Part shown: one piece after another, positions 17,081 through 24,321 of the stretch | How positions within the stretch are numbered: position 1 is the stretch's first letter | Layout of the letters: each line of letters begins with the position of its first letter | Assembly (NCBI GenBank): GCA_964425195.1 | Contig: CAYRLG010000002.1 | Location: 1 to 64,000, forward strand | Source: Desulfamplus sp964425195 | Lineage (GTDB): Bacteria > Desulfobacterota > Desulfobacteria > Desulfobacterales > Desulfobacteraceae | DNA length: 64,000 nt | Direction of reading: 5' to 3' | Position numbers and translations under genes: made by a program | The notes under the pieces: generated by a model | The model's input: only the letters and a program-made list of their open reading frames with translations | Database searches by the model: none | What the model was told of the DNA's origin: nothing

Positions 17081-17908
17081 ATGGAGATAGAAAGATATAA
17101 AGAGAGTCTGTTTGAAACTCTCTCTTTTTTTAAAAATAGAGGTATTGAAACAACCGAAATCGCATTTTTAACTGGTACAGGACTTGGCAATAGTACCGCT
17201 TCAATGGATATTGCTGCCAAATTTAGATATCAAGATATTCCAAACTTTCCTATCTCAACTGTTGAGAGTCATCAAGGAGAGTTACTATTTGGGAGAATGT
17301 GTAATAAAAATATTATAGTTATGCAGGGAAGATTTCACCTTTATGAAGGATATTCCCCCTTAGAGATCACATTTCCTATAAGAGTTATGCAACAACTTGG
17401 AGTTAAATATCTAATTATAAGCAACGCATCAGGAGGAGTAAATCTCAATTTTTCAACTGGTGATATCATGGTTATTATAGATCACATAAATCTTACTGGT
17501 CACAATCCACTAATAGGTAGTAATATTGATAGTTGGGGGGTGAGATTTCCTGATATGACCCAAGTTTATGACAAAGAGCTTTCAAATATTGCTATTAATG
17601 TAGCACAAAAAGCGGGCATAGCGATTCAACAGGGTGTTTATGCTGGGCTTTGTGGACCATCTCTTGAAACCCCTGCTGAGACTCGCCTTCTTAAAACTGT
17701 AGGAGCAGATGCTGTGGGATTTTCAACTGTAATGGAGGCAATTGTAGGGGTTCACGCTAAAATGAAGGTGGTTGGGCTTGCAACAATTACAAATATTAAT
17801 AACCCTGATGCTCCTGTAAAAGCAACTATTGAAGATATCATAAAAGCAGCAAATCAGGCTTCTGAACATTTAAATATTATATTAAAAGGCATCCTTGAAA
17901 AGATTTAA
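17081..17908 (+). CDS. Purine nucleoside phosphorylase (trimeric PNP family)
   Basis: It would phosphorolyse purine nucleosides (inosine/guanosine class) to base and ribose-1-phosphate. Family blocks in the 275 residues are LTGTGLGNS (phosphate loop), VMQGRFHLYEGY, ISNASGGVN, HINLTGHNPL, GVYAGLCGPSLETPAE with the purine-binding Glu, and ITNINN with the base-binding Asn. The segment VGFSTVMEAIVG stands where the family usually has VGMSTVPE; Met to Phe in the base pocket could shift specificity. A MTAP-like role is less likely from the motifs. serB follows after 9 bp, so the two are probably cotranscribed. Confidence 0.9.
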   Translation: MEIERYKESLFETLSFFKNRGIETTEIAFLTGTGLGNSTASMDIAAKFRYQDIPNFPISTVESHQGELLFGRMCNKNIIVMQGRFHLYEGYSPLEITFPIRVMQQLGVKYLIISNASGGVNLNFSTGDIMVIIDHINLTGHNPLIGSNIDSWGVRFPDMTQVYDKELSNIAINVAQKAGIAIQQGVYAGLCGPSLETPAETRLLKTVGADAVGFSTVMEAIVGVHAKMKVVGLATITNINNPDAPVKATIEDIIKAANQASEHLNIILKGILEKI

Positions 17909-17917
17909 GGAGATAAG

Positions 17918-19183
17918 ATGAGTCAAATTGTATTGATAAATATAAGTGGAAAAGACAGAAAAGGTATTAACTGTCGTTTTACAAGTATTCTTGCACAATA
18001 TAACGTAAACATTTTGGATATAGGACAATCTGTAATACACGATAATATTTTGCTTGGAATACTTGTAGAGATTCCTGTTGAGAGTGATTTTCCCTCCATA
18101 TTCAAGGATATGCTGTTTGAAGGATATAAACTCTCCTTGCATATAGATATTGAGTCTGTTCCAAAAGAGGATTATCAAAAATGGGTTGATTTGCAAGGAC
18201 AAGAGAGACGAATTATAACCCTTTTAGGAAAAAAATTGACAGCTCTTCAGATATCACAAGTTACGTCAGTTATTGCAAACAATAATCTCAATATTCATAA
18301 TATTTCACGACTGACTGGTCGTATCTCTTTAGATAAAAATAGATGCGATATAGAGAAAAGAGACGAAACTTTATATATAGAACGAGATAGACCTACAAGA
18401 GCATGTATTCAACTTTCAGTAAGTGGCGCTCCTTCAAGCATAAAATCAATGAGAGGGGATTTTATGAAGATATCTCAAGAGACCGGTATTGATGTCTCAT
18501 TTCACATTGATAATATCTACAGTAAAAATAGGAAACTTGTGGTGTTTGATATGGATTCCACACTTATTCAGGCAGAAGTTATTGACGAACTTGCAAAGAT
18601 TGCTGGAGTGGGAGAGAAGGTTGCAGCTATAACTGAATCTGCCATGAGAGGAGAGATCGATTTTAAGGAGAGTTTTCGTAAACGGGTTGCTCTACTAAAA
18701 GGTTTAAAAGCTGATCAGCTTGAAACTCTTGCCCAGAGCCTGCCTCTTTCAGAAGGGGTGGAGTTTGTCACAAAAACTCTTAAAGAGCTTGGATATAAAT
18801 TAGGAATACTTTCAGGTGGATTTACCTTTGTTGGAAACTACTTAAAAGAGAAACTCAACTTTGACTATCTGTATGCCAATCAGCTTGAAATTGAAAACGG
18901 ATATGTGACTGGTGAAGTTACGGGCGAGATAATTGATGGAGAGAGAAAAGCCCAACTTCTTAGAGAGATTGCAGCAAAAGAGAATATATATATTGAACAG
19001 ACCATAGCTGTTGGAGATGGGGCAAACGATCTGCCAATGATAACAATTGCTGGTCTTGGTGTAGCTTATAATGCAAAACCGCTTGTTAGGGAGAAAGCTG
19101 CGAGCAATATATCAAATGTTGGACTTGACGGACTTCTCTATTTTATTGGTATGCGTGATAGAGAGATCAACAGAATAATGTAG
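17918..19183 (+). CDS. serB: Phosphoserine phosphatase with N-terminal ACT domains
   Basis: SerB dephosphorylates phosphoserine in the last step of serine synthesis. The N-terminal ~190 residues contain two ACT-type regulatory domains (VLINISGKDRKGINCRFTSIL; RRIITLLGKKLTALQISQV), the second with a hydrophilic insertion (SLDKNRCDIEKRDETLYIERDR). The HAD domain has motif I VFDMDSTLIQAEVIDE, motif II ILSGGFTFV and motif III VGDGANDLPMI. The length of 421 residues is typical of the two-ACT type. A strong agga ribosome binding site lies 5-10 bp before the ATG. Confidence 0.95.
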   Translation: MSQIVLINISGKDRKGINCRFTSILAQYNVNILDIGQSVIHDNILLGILVEIPVESDFPSIFKDMLFEGYKLSLHIDIESVPKEDYQKWVDLQGQERRIITLLGKKLTALQISQVTSVIANNNLNIHNISRLTGRISLDKNRCDIEKRDETLYIERDRPTRACIQLSVSGAPSSIKSMRGDFMKISQETGIDVSFHIDNIYSKNRKLVVFDMDSTLIQAEVIDELAKIAGVGEKVAAITESAMRGEIDFKESFRKRVALLKGLKADQLETLAQSLPLSEGVEFVTKTLKELGYKLGILSGGFTFVGNYLKEKLNFDYLYANQLEIENGYVTGEVTGEIIDGERKAQLLREIAAKENIYIEQTIAVGDGANDLPMITIAGLGVAYNAKPLVREKAASNISNVGLDGLLYFIGMRDREINRIM

Positions 19184-19296
19184 ATATTTTAACTGTTTAC
19201 TCTAATCAAATAGTTGTACACTTTGTCGATATCAACTTATATAGATTAATAGATATAAATTATCTGAATCGAGCTCATTTGATGAACCTAAAACAG

Positions 19297-19325
19297 TTGA
19301 CTTTGTAATTACGTAAATATATATA
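19297..19325 (+). promoter_or_regulatory. Sigma-70-like promoter for the lysine-rich winged-helix gene
   Basis: TTGACT at 19297-19302 and TATATA at 19320-19325 are separated by 17 bp. The predicted transcription start, near 19332, would leave a leader of about 90 nt before the ATG at 19426. The surrounding 240 bp has no coding potential. Confidence 0.5.
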
Positions 19326-19425
19326 TCAGCAATACAAAGTTTATATTAAACGTCAAATATCATAATTTTTAAGTTGGGTTAAGCAGTTGATATCACAACA
19401 ATACATCACAGAGGAGTACGTTAAA

Positions 19426-19983
19426 ATGAAAATCGAAATTCAAATTGAACTTGACAAAGATTCACAAGAGCTGCTTCAGACTACATTAAACAAAGTTGCA
19501 GATAATTTAGCTGGCTTTATGAACATGTTTGAAAAATTCAATGTAAAATCTGAAGATGTAGAGCATGAATCTGTATCAGTTAAAGCTGATGATATAAATA
19601 CTAAATCAGAATCTGGTGCAGCATCAGAAAAAAAGAGAGCTAATTCAGCTAAAGATAGAGCTAAAAATAGTTCAAAAATCGAAGAAGTAAAACAAGAAGA
19701 GTCAAAACTGTTGGGAAAAGAGATAGAGCATCAGAGCAAAAAGGCTAAAAAAACTACTTCATCTAAAATTCCAGCTTCTAAAAATATAACTGGTCGTAAA
19801 AAAAATAAAACCGCTGTTGGAACAGTATTGAATGCTATTAAAAAAAGAGGGAGCATTAATGTTGACGATTTAAAAAAAGAGACAGGGTTTAGCTCCAGAA
19901 AAGTTGCAGACGCTGTTTATAGATTAAAGAAGACTGGTAAAATTGATAAAACTGACACAGGACATTATATTCCAATTGGATAA
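19426..19983 (+). CDS. Lysine-rich protein with C-terminal winged-helix-like domain
   Basis: This is not a recognised family. The frame is open from a TTG at 19387, but ATG 19426 follows a gaggag ribosome binding site and is the likely start, giving 185 residues. The N-terminal ~40 residues form an amphipathic helix (DSQELLQTTLNKVADNLAGFMNMFEKF) that could dimerise. A Lys/Ser/Glu-rich low-complexity linker follows (about 50-130). The C-terminal ~55 residues (GTVLNAIKKRGSINVDDLKKETGFSSRKVADAVYRLKKTGKI) look like a winged helix-turn-helix. The architecture recalls basic nucleoid or regulatory proteins, so DNA binding is plausible but inferred. Confidence 0.7.
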   Translation: MKIEIQIELDKDSQELLQTTLNKVADNLAGFMNMFEKFNVKSEDVEHESVSVKADDINTKSESGAASEKKRANSAKDRAKNSSKIEEVKQEESKLLGKEIEHQSKKAKKTTSSKIPASKNITGRKKNKTAVGTVLNAIKKRGSINVDDLKKETGFSSRKVADAVYRLKKTGKIDKTDTGHYIPIG

Positions 19984-20073
19984 TAAGCAATTGAATGATA
20001 ACTTTTTACGACATCTCTACTAAAATGCTTAAATATGACGAGAAAAATGTCATAGGAGCAGAAGATAAATTCT

Positions 20074-21318
20074 ATGAAAAATCATAAAATTTACAGGCAA
20101 TTACAAGAACATCTAAATAAAATGCCTGTAGGCTTTCCTGCTGCAAAATCAGGGGCAGACATAAAGTTGTTAATGGGTATTTTTACACCTGAAGAGGCTA
20201 AAATTGCCTGTTTTTTAACCTATAAGCCTGAAACTATTGAAAATATTTTTGATAGGATAAAGCAGTCTGCGCCAACTATTATTCAATCTCATGAGCAGCT
20301 TGCAAAAATACTTGACCGAATTCAGAAAAAAGGGGGCATTGAGTCAAAGATAAAAGATGGGGTGAGATACTACTGCAATGCACCACTTGTAGTTGGGATA
20401 TACGAGATGCAGGTCAACCGCCTCACACCTCAATTTTTAGAAAATTTCAATGAATATACCAATGATATTAACTTTGGTCTTGAGTTTTTAAGTACTAAAA
20501 AATCGCAGATGCGGACAATTCCCATTCAAAAGAGTATTACCCCAAAGAACCATGTTAGCCATTTTGATGAGGTGATAAAACTATTTGAAAATGCACAACC
20601 TCCATTTGTTGTTTTAGAGTGTATATGTCGTAAAAAAAGAGCACTTGAAGAAAAACCGTGCAAAGTTACTGACAGAAAAGAGACCTGTATTGCTGTTGGA
20701 GAGTTTGCATCTACTGCTCTTTTAATGGATTTAGGACGAGAGATCAGCAGGGAGGAGGCAATCTCAATAATTGAGCAAAACCAGAAAGAGGGGTTAGTTC
20801 TTCAGCCGTCCAATACTGAAGAGATTGAGTTTATCTGCTCATGCTGTGGGTGCTGCTGTGGAATGTTAAGTATTCATAAGATGCTGCCAATACCCATGGA
20901 TTTCTGGTCTTCCAATTTTTACGCAGTTGTTGACCAAATAGCTTGCAATGGCTGTGGCGTGTGCAAAAAACGGTGTCAAGTTGGAGCTGTAAAAATTTTT
21001 AAAAATAGAGATGTATCTATCACAAAAAGAGTACCAGAAATTAAGCCCCAGATTAATAATGCCAACCTTGTAACAGCTAAGGCATTTATAGACCTAAATT
21101 CCTGCATAGGGTGCGGTCTATGTGTTCCAACCTGTTCTAAAAAAGCCATCTCTCTTGTAAAGAAAGAGCAAGAGATAAAGCCCCCTCTTAATAGAGAGGA
21201 GCTTTATGAAGAGATCATGTCACATAAACAGGGAACCGTAAGAAAAATTAAAGTTGCTGGAAAACTTCTCAGAGGAATGATTAAGACAGGTAACACCTCT
21301 TTGATTAAAACACATTAA
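20074..21318 (+). CDS. Ferredoxin-type protein with two 4Fe-4S motifs
   Basis: The 414-residue cytoplasmic protein has two classical cluster motifs: CNGCGVCKKRCQVGA near 290 and CIGCGLCVPTCSKKA near 345. A second Cys-rich area (CICRKKRA...KPCKVTDRKETC; FICSCCGCCCGML) at about 180-270 may hold another cofactor. The N-terminal ~130 residues resemble a winged-helix region (SHEQLAKILDRIQKKGGIESKIKDGVRYY). Proteins of this layout occur in sulfate reducers; their function is not known to me. It has no obvious redox partner next to it. It is convergent with the carbonic anhydrase gene. Confidence 0.75.
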   Translation: MKNHKIYRQLQEHLNKMPVGFPAAKSGADIKLLMGIFTPEEAKIACFLTYKPETIENIFDRIKQSAPTIIQSHEQLAKILDRIQKKGGIESKIKDGVRYYCNAPLVVGIYEMQVNRLTPQFLENFNEYTNDINFGLEFLSTKKSQMRTIPIQKSITPKNHVSHFDEVIKLFENAQPPFVVLECICRKKRALEEKPCKVTDRKETCIAVGEFASTALLMDLGREISREEAISIIEQNQKEGLVLQPSNTEEIEFICSCCGCCCGMLSIHKMLPIPMDFWSSNFYAVVDQIACNGCGVCKKRCQVGAVKIFKNRDVSITKRVPEIKPQINNANLVTAKAFIDLNSCIGCGLCVPTCSKKAISLVKKEQEIKPPLNREELYEEIMSHKQGTVRKIKVAGKLLRGMIKTGNTSLIKTH

Positions 21319-21401
21319 TATTGTGTACAAAGAAAATTATTTAATACCAACTCTTCTGAAACAAAAAGCATCTTTGATAATAGTTGATGATAGTATCTCA
21401 G

Positions 21402-21926
21402 TTAAGCTATCTTTAACTTATCAGAAGAGTAATCTCTTGCCCGCTCAGAATATACATCTTCTGCCAGTTTGATAAGCTCAACAACGCTTTCATCAAACTG
21501 GCGTTTAACCTTTCCGGGAATTCCTGCAACTAATGAAAATGGTGGAATCTCTGTATTTTCAAGAACAACCGACCCTGCTGCAATAATGCTTCCTCTGCCG
21601 ATCTTTGCTCCATTCATAATAATTGATCCCATACCAATAAGACAGTTATCGCCAATTGTGCAACCGTGTATTACGCATTTATGTCCAATAGTAACACCAT
21701 CGCCTATAACCAGAGGTTTGCCAAAATCTTCGTGGCAGACAGTCATATCCTGAATATTGGTATTTTTACCAATAACAATAGCGTCACAGTCAGCACGAAG
21801 AACAGAGTTGAACCATATTGAGGAGTTTTCATCTATAGCAACATCACCAACTATGGTTGCATTTGGGGCGACATAAACTGAGGGGTGGATTGAAGGACAT
21901 TTATTATCAAAACAGTATATAGCCAT
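21402..21926 (-). CDS. Gamma-class carbonic anhydrase family protein
   Basis: This is a left-handed beta-helix protein made of hexapeptide repeats (ATIVGDVAIDENSSIWFNSVLRAD; IGDNCLIGMGSIIMNGAKIGRGSIIAAGSVV). The three metal-binding histidines expected for gamma carbonic anhydrases are present at 65 (VCHEDFG), 82 and 87 (GHKCVIHGC). The length of 174 residues is normal. The enzyme would interconvert CO2 and bicarbonate, although some members of this group are inactive. It is the last gene of the minus-strand run after the GGDEF gene (32-bp gap). Confidence 0.92.
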   Translation of the reverse strand: MAIYCFDNKCPSIHPSVYVAPNATIVGDVAIDENSSIWFNSVLRADCDAIVIGKNTNIQDMTVCHEDFGKPLVIGDGVTIGHKCVIHGCTIGDNCLIGMGSIIMNGAKIGRGSIIAAGSVVLENTEIPPFSLVAGIPGKVKRQFDESVVELIKLAEDVYSERARDYSSDKLKIA

Positions 21927-21958
21927 TTTTCTCCTTATCTATAACTATTATCATTTTT

Positions 21959-23869
21959 TTACAATTCTGATTGAGAGCTTGCAGCAACCATTACGCGGTT
22001 ACGACCACAATGTTTTGCAGAATATAAAGCTTCGTCCGCTGCTGTACAGATACTCTCCATTCTATCGTTGCATAAAATATTAATACATCTATCTTCTTTA
22101 GATAGTGTAGCTACTCCACAACTAAATGATGACGAGAAAGTTGCCCCACCTGCTCTAAAACAGATAGCAGCAAAGTTTTTCCTTAGTTGATCAAGTATAA
22201 CCACAGCCTCATCAATTGAACAGTCTGGCAAAATGACTGCAAACTCTTCACCACCATAGCGACCAATAACGTCTGATTTACGGAGTCTCTGTTTAAGAAG
22301 ACTTGCTAATGATACCAATACCTGATCTCCAACTGGGTGTCCATAAGTGTCGTTTACAGTTTTGAACCTATCTATATCGATCATAGCAAAACTTATCTCT
22401 GTTCCATTGCGTATTGAGCGTTCTATATACATAGCTAAATACTCCTTGATAGCACTATGGTTATAAAGTCCTGTCATGCTATCCTTTATCATAAAGGAGC
22501 GTATAAGTTTCATTCGCTCTGCACGTACAGATACAGCAGATATAAGATGTTGTGGTTTGATAGGTTTTAGCAAAAACTCATCGCCACCCATTCTTCTTGC
22601 ATCAAAATGGAGATCAATGTCAGTTTCGCTGGAGAGAAAGACAATTGGAATACTTATAAACTCCTCCATTTGGCGGATCGATTTTGCAAGCTCCATACCA
22701 TTACACCCTGGCATGTGCATATCCATCAATATAAGATCGGGTCTAAATTCAGTCAGAACTGGCATAGCTTTTAGAGGATCGTTTAAAATAGTGGTCTCCA
22801 TTCCGGCATCTTTGAGGATAGTGGCATACATTTCCGATAAGTATGTATCATCTTCTACAATCATAATGCGTGATGGTTCGCTCTCTTCTGTAGTTGTTAG
22901 TAGATGCAAAGTTGCGCATAAAGCAGAAGGGTTTGCTGGTTTCACAAAATATGCACTGGAACCTGCACGAACAGCGGCTAAACGTGACAATAAATCTGTT
23001 TGAGCTGAAACAAAAACCACTGGTACAAGAGAGTTATGATTCTTCATAATCTCCATTATAGCATCTGCACCACCTGTCTGAAGGTTGTTGTGCATCATAT
23101 CCATTACAATCACGTCTGGAGGATTTTTATAAACAGCAGATTTAAACTCTTCTAAATCGCTAAAGGCTGAAACTTTAAAACCAAAACATCTTATCTGATC
23201 AGCAAGATTTGCACATTGAAATGGATCATCTTCGCAAATATATACAACTTGTTCTGAAGTGTGACTATTTAAACTCGATTTGTCATCAATCTCTTTGCTA
23301 TCTCTATTTTGCTCTTCAACCGCCTCTTCTGGTTTAGTACTAATATCTTTTTTTTCCAAAGTTTTCGGTTCATGAGGTTCATGAGATAACAAATAGTCGT
23401 TACACTCATTTTGAAAACTATTAATGCGGCTAACTTCTCTCTCAAGTAGAAGAATGTGATCTGACATAACGCTTTGCCATTGAGGTAAGATATCTGATGA
23501 TACAAAGTCTGATTTAACATACTCTTTTATGTTAAATTCTCCTTTTAACATCTTTTTTGCTAACCCTTCTGCTAACGATGCCTTAACACTCAACTCTTTC
23601 AAGCCAAAAGATGCAGAAGCACCTTTTAATGTGTGTATGCTACGGTGCAGCTCTTCAAGCCTTTTATTGAAAATAGAGCTGTTATCATCTCTCTTTGGGC
23701 TCTCTGTAGATTTAGATATATCAGTATTTTTACTGTTAAGAACCTCAGAATGTGTAACTGTTAAAAATTTCTCTTTTATACCTCGTATCTGTTCAGGAAG
23801 TTGAGCAATAAAAGACTCTTTTAGTTTTTTAAGACGTTCTGTTGCTGATAGTTTGCTAACGGTTTTCAT
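21959..23869 (-). CDS. Hpt-REC-REC-diguanylate cyclase (GGDEF) protein
   Basis: The 636 residues hold an Hpt domain with His79 (RSIHTLKGASASFG), an acidic linker (about 165-205), REC1 (CEDDPFQ...VIVMDMM), REC2 (VEDDTYL...LILMDMHMP) and a GGDEF domain. The GGDEF domain carries the active-site RYGGEEFAVILPD and an RKSD I-site five residues before it, so an active, product-inhibited c-di-GMP synthase is expected. The Hpt could shuttle phosphate between the CheA-like kinase encoded upstream and the receivers. It follows a single-domain receiver gene on the same strand. No EAL or HD-GYP domain is present in the cluster. Confidence 0.93.
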   Translation of the reverse strand: MKTVSKLSATERLKKLKESFIAQLPEQIRGIKEKFLTVTHSEVLNSKNTDISKSTESPKRDDNSSIFNKRLEELHRSIHTLKGASASFGLKELSVKASLAEGLAKKMLKGEFNIKEYVKSDFVSSDILPQWQSVMSDHILLLEREVSRINSFQNECNDYLLSHEPHEPKTLEKKDISTKPEEAVEEQNRDSKEIDDKSSLNSHTSEQVVYICEDDPFQCANLADQIRCFGFKVSAFSDLEEFKSAVYKNPPDVIVMDMMHNNLQTGGADAIMEIMKNHNSLVPVVFVSAQTDLLSRLAAVRAGSSAYFVKPANPSALCATLHLLTTTEESEPSRIMIVEDDTYLSEMYATILKDAGMETTILNDPLKAMPVLTEFRPDLILMDMHMPGCNGMELAKSIRQMEEFISIPIVFLSSETDIDLHFDARRMGGDEFLLKPIKPQHLISAVSVRAERMKLIRSFMIKDSMTGLYNHSAIKEYLAMYIERSIRNGTEISFAMIDIDRFKTVNDTYGHPVGDQVLVSLASLLKQRLRKSDVIGRYGGEEFAVILPDCSIDEAVVILDQLRKNFAAICFRAGGATFSSSFSCGVATLSKEDRCINILCNDRMESICTAADEALYSAKHCGRNRVMVAASSQSEL

Positions 23870-23910
23870 ACTGATGATATATCCTTATTACGTATCTTTT
23901 TTGCCACTGC

Positions 23911-24279
23911 TCATTTTATCAGAAATTCCTCAATCAGCCGAGGCAGAACATCCTGAAAGTTTTCATCTTTAGTGATTATAGCATCGATATTAGGATAGGA
24001 GTTTTTAAGTGCTTCTGCCTCTTCTCCAGTTAGCAGTACAAATGGTTGATTCATCCCAGCTTTTCTTAGCTCTTCAAATAACTCAGCTCCAGTTATCATT
24101 GGCATATTCATGTCAGAAACAACGATTTTTATTAAAGGGTCTTCTCCTATCTTTTCTAAAGCATCAAATCCACCTTCTGCAAGCACAATCTCATAACCTA
24201 AGGATTCTAATGTTATTCCTGTCAGTTCTGCTGCAAATGGATCGTCATCAACAACCAATATTTTATAGTTTTCGATCAT
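23911..24279 (-). CDS. Single-domain response regulator (CheY-like)
   Basis: This is a stand-alone receiver of about 122 residues. VVDDDPF holds the acidic pocket, the phospho-acceptor Asp is in VVSDMNMP, Thr is in LLTGEE, and the conserved Lys is near the C-terminus (ITKDEN). The frame has an ATG at 24300, but ATG 24279 follows a GGAGATT ribosome binding site and is the better start. It lies between the CheA-REC hybrid and the Hpt-REC-REC-GGDEF gene and probably carries phosphate between them or acts as a phosphate sink. Confidence 0.9.
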   Translation of the reverse strand: MIENYKILVVDDDPFAAELTGITLESLGYEIVLAEGGFDALEKIGEDPLIKIVVSDMNMPMITGAELFEELRKAGMNQPFVLLTGEEAEALKNSYPNIDAIITKDENFQDVLPRLIEEFLIK

Positions 24280-24321
24280 ATTTAAAGAATCTCCATTCAA
24301 TCTATATTAACACTGTTTTTA

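Noticed and set aside
21350..21429. actcttctga / tcagaagagt inverted repeat at the end of the carbonic anhydrase gene
   Set aside because: The arms are 60 bp apart and one lies within coding sequence; no T-run or compact stem, so chance is likely.
22476..23003. 175-codon plus-strand ORF opposite the GGDEF gene
   Set aside because: Antisense shadow of conserved receiver domains; no family resemblance.
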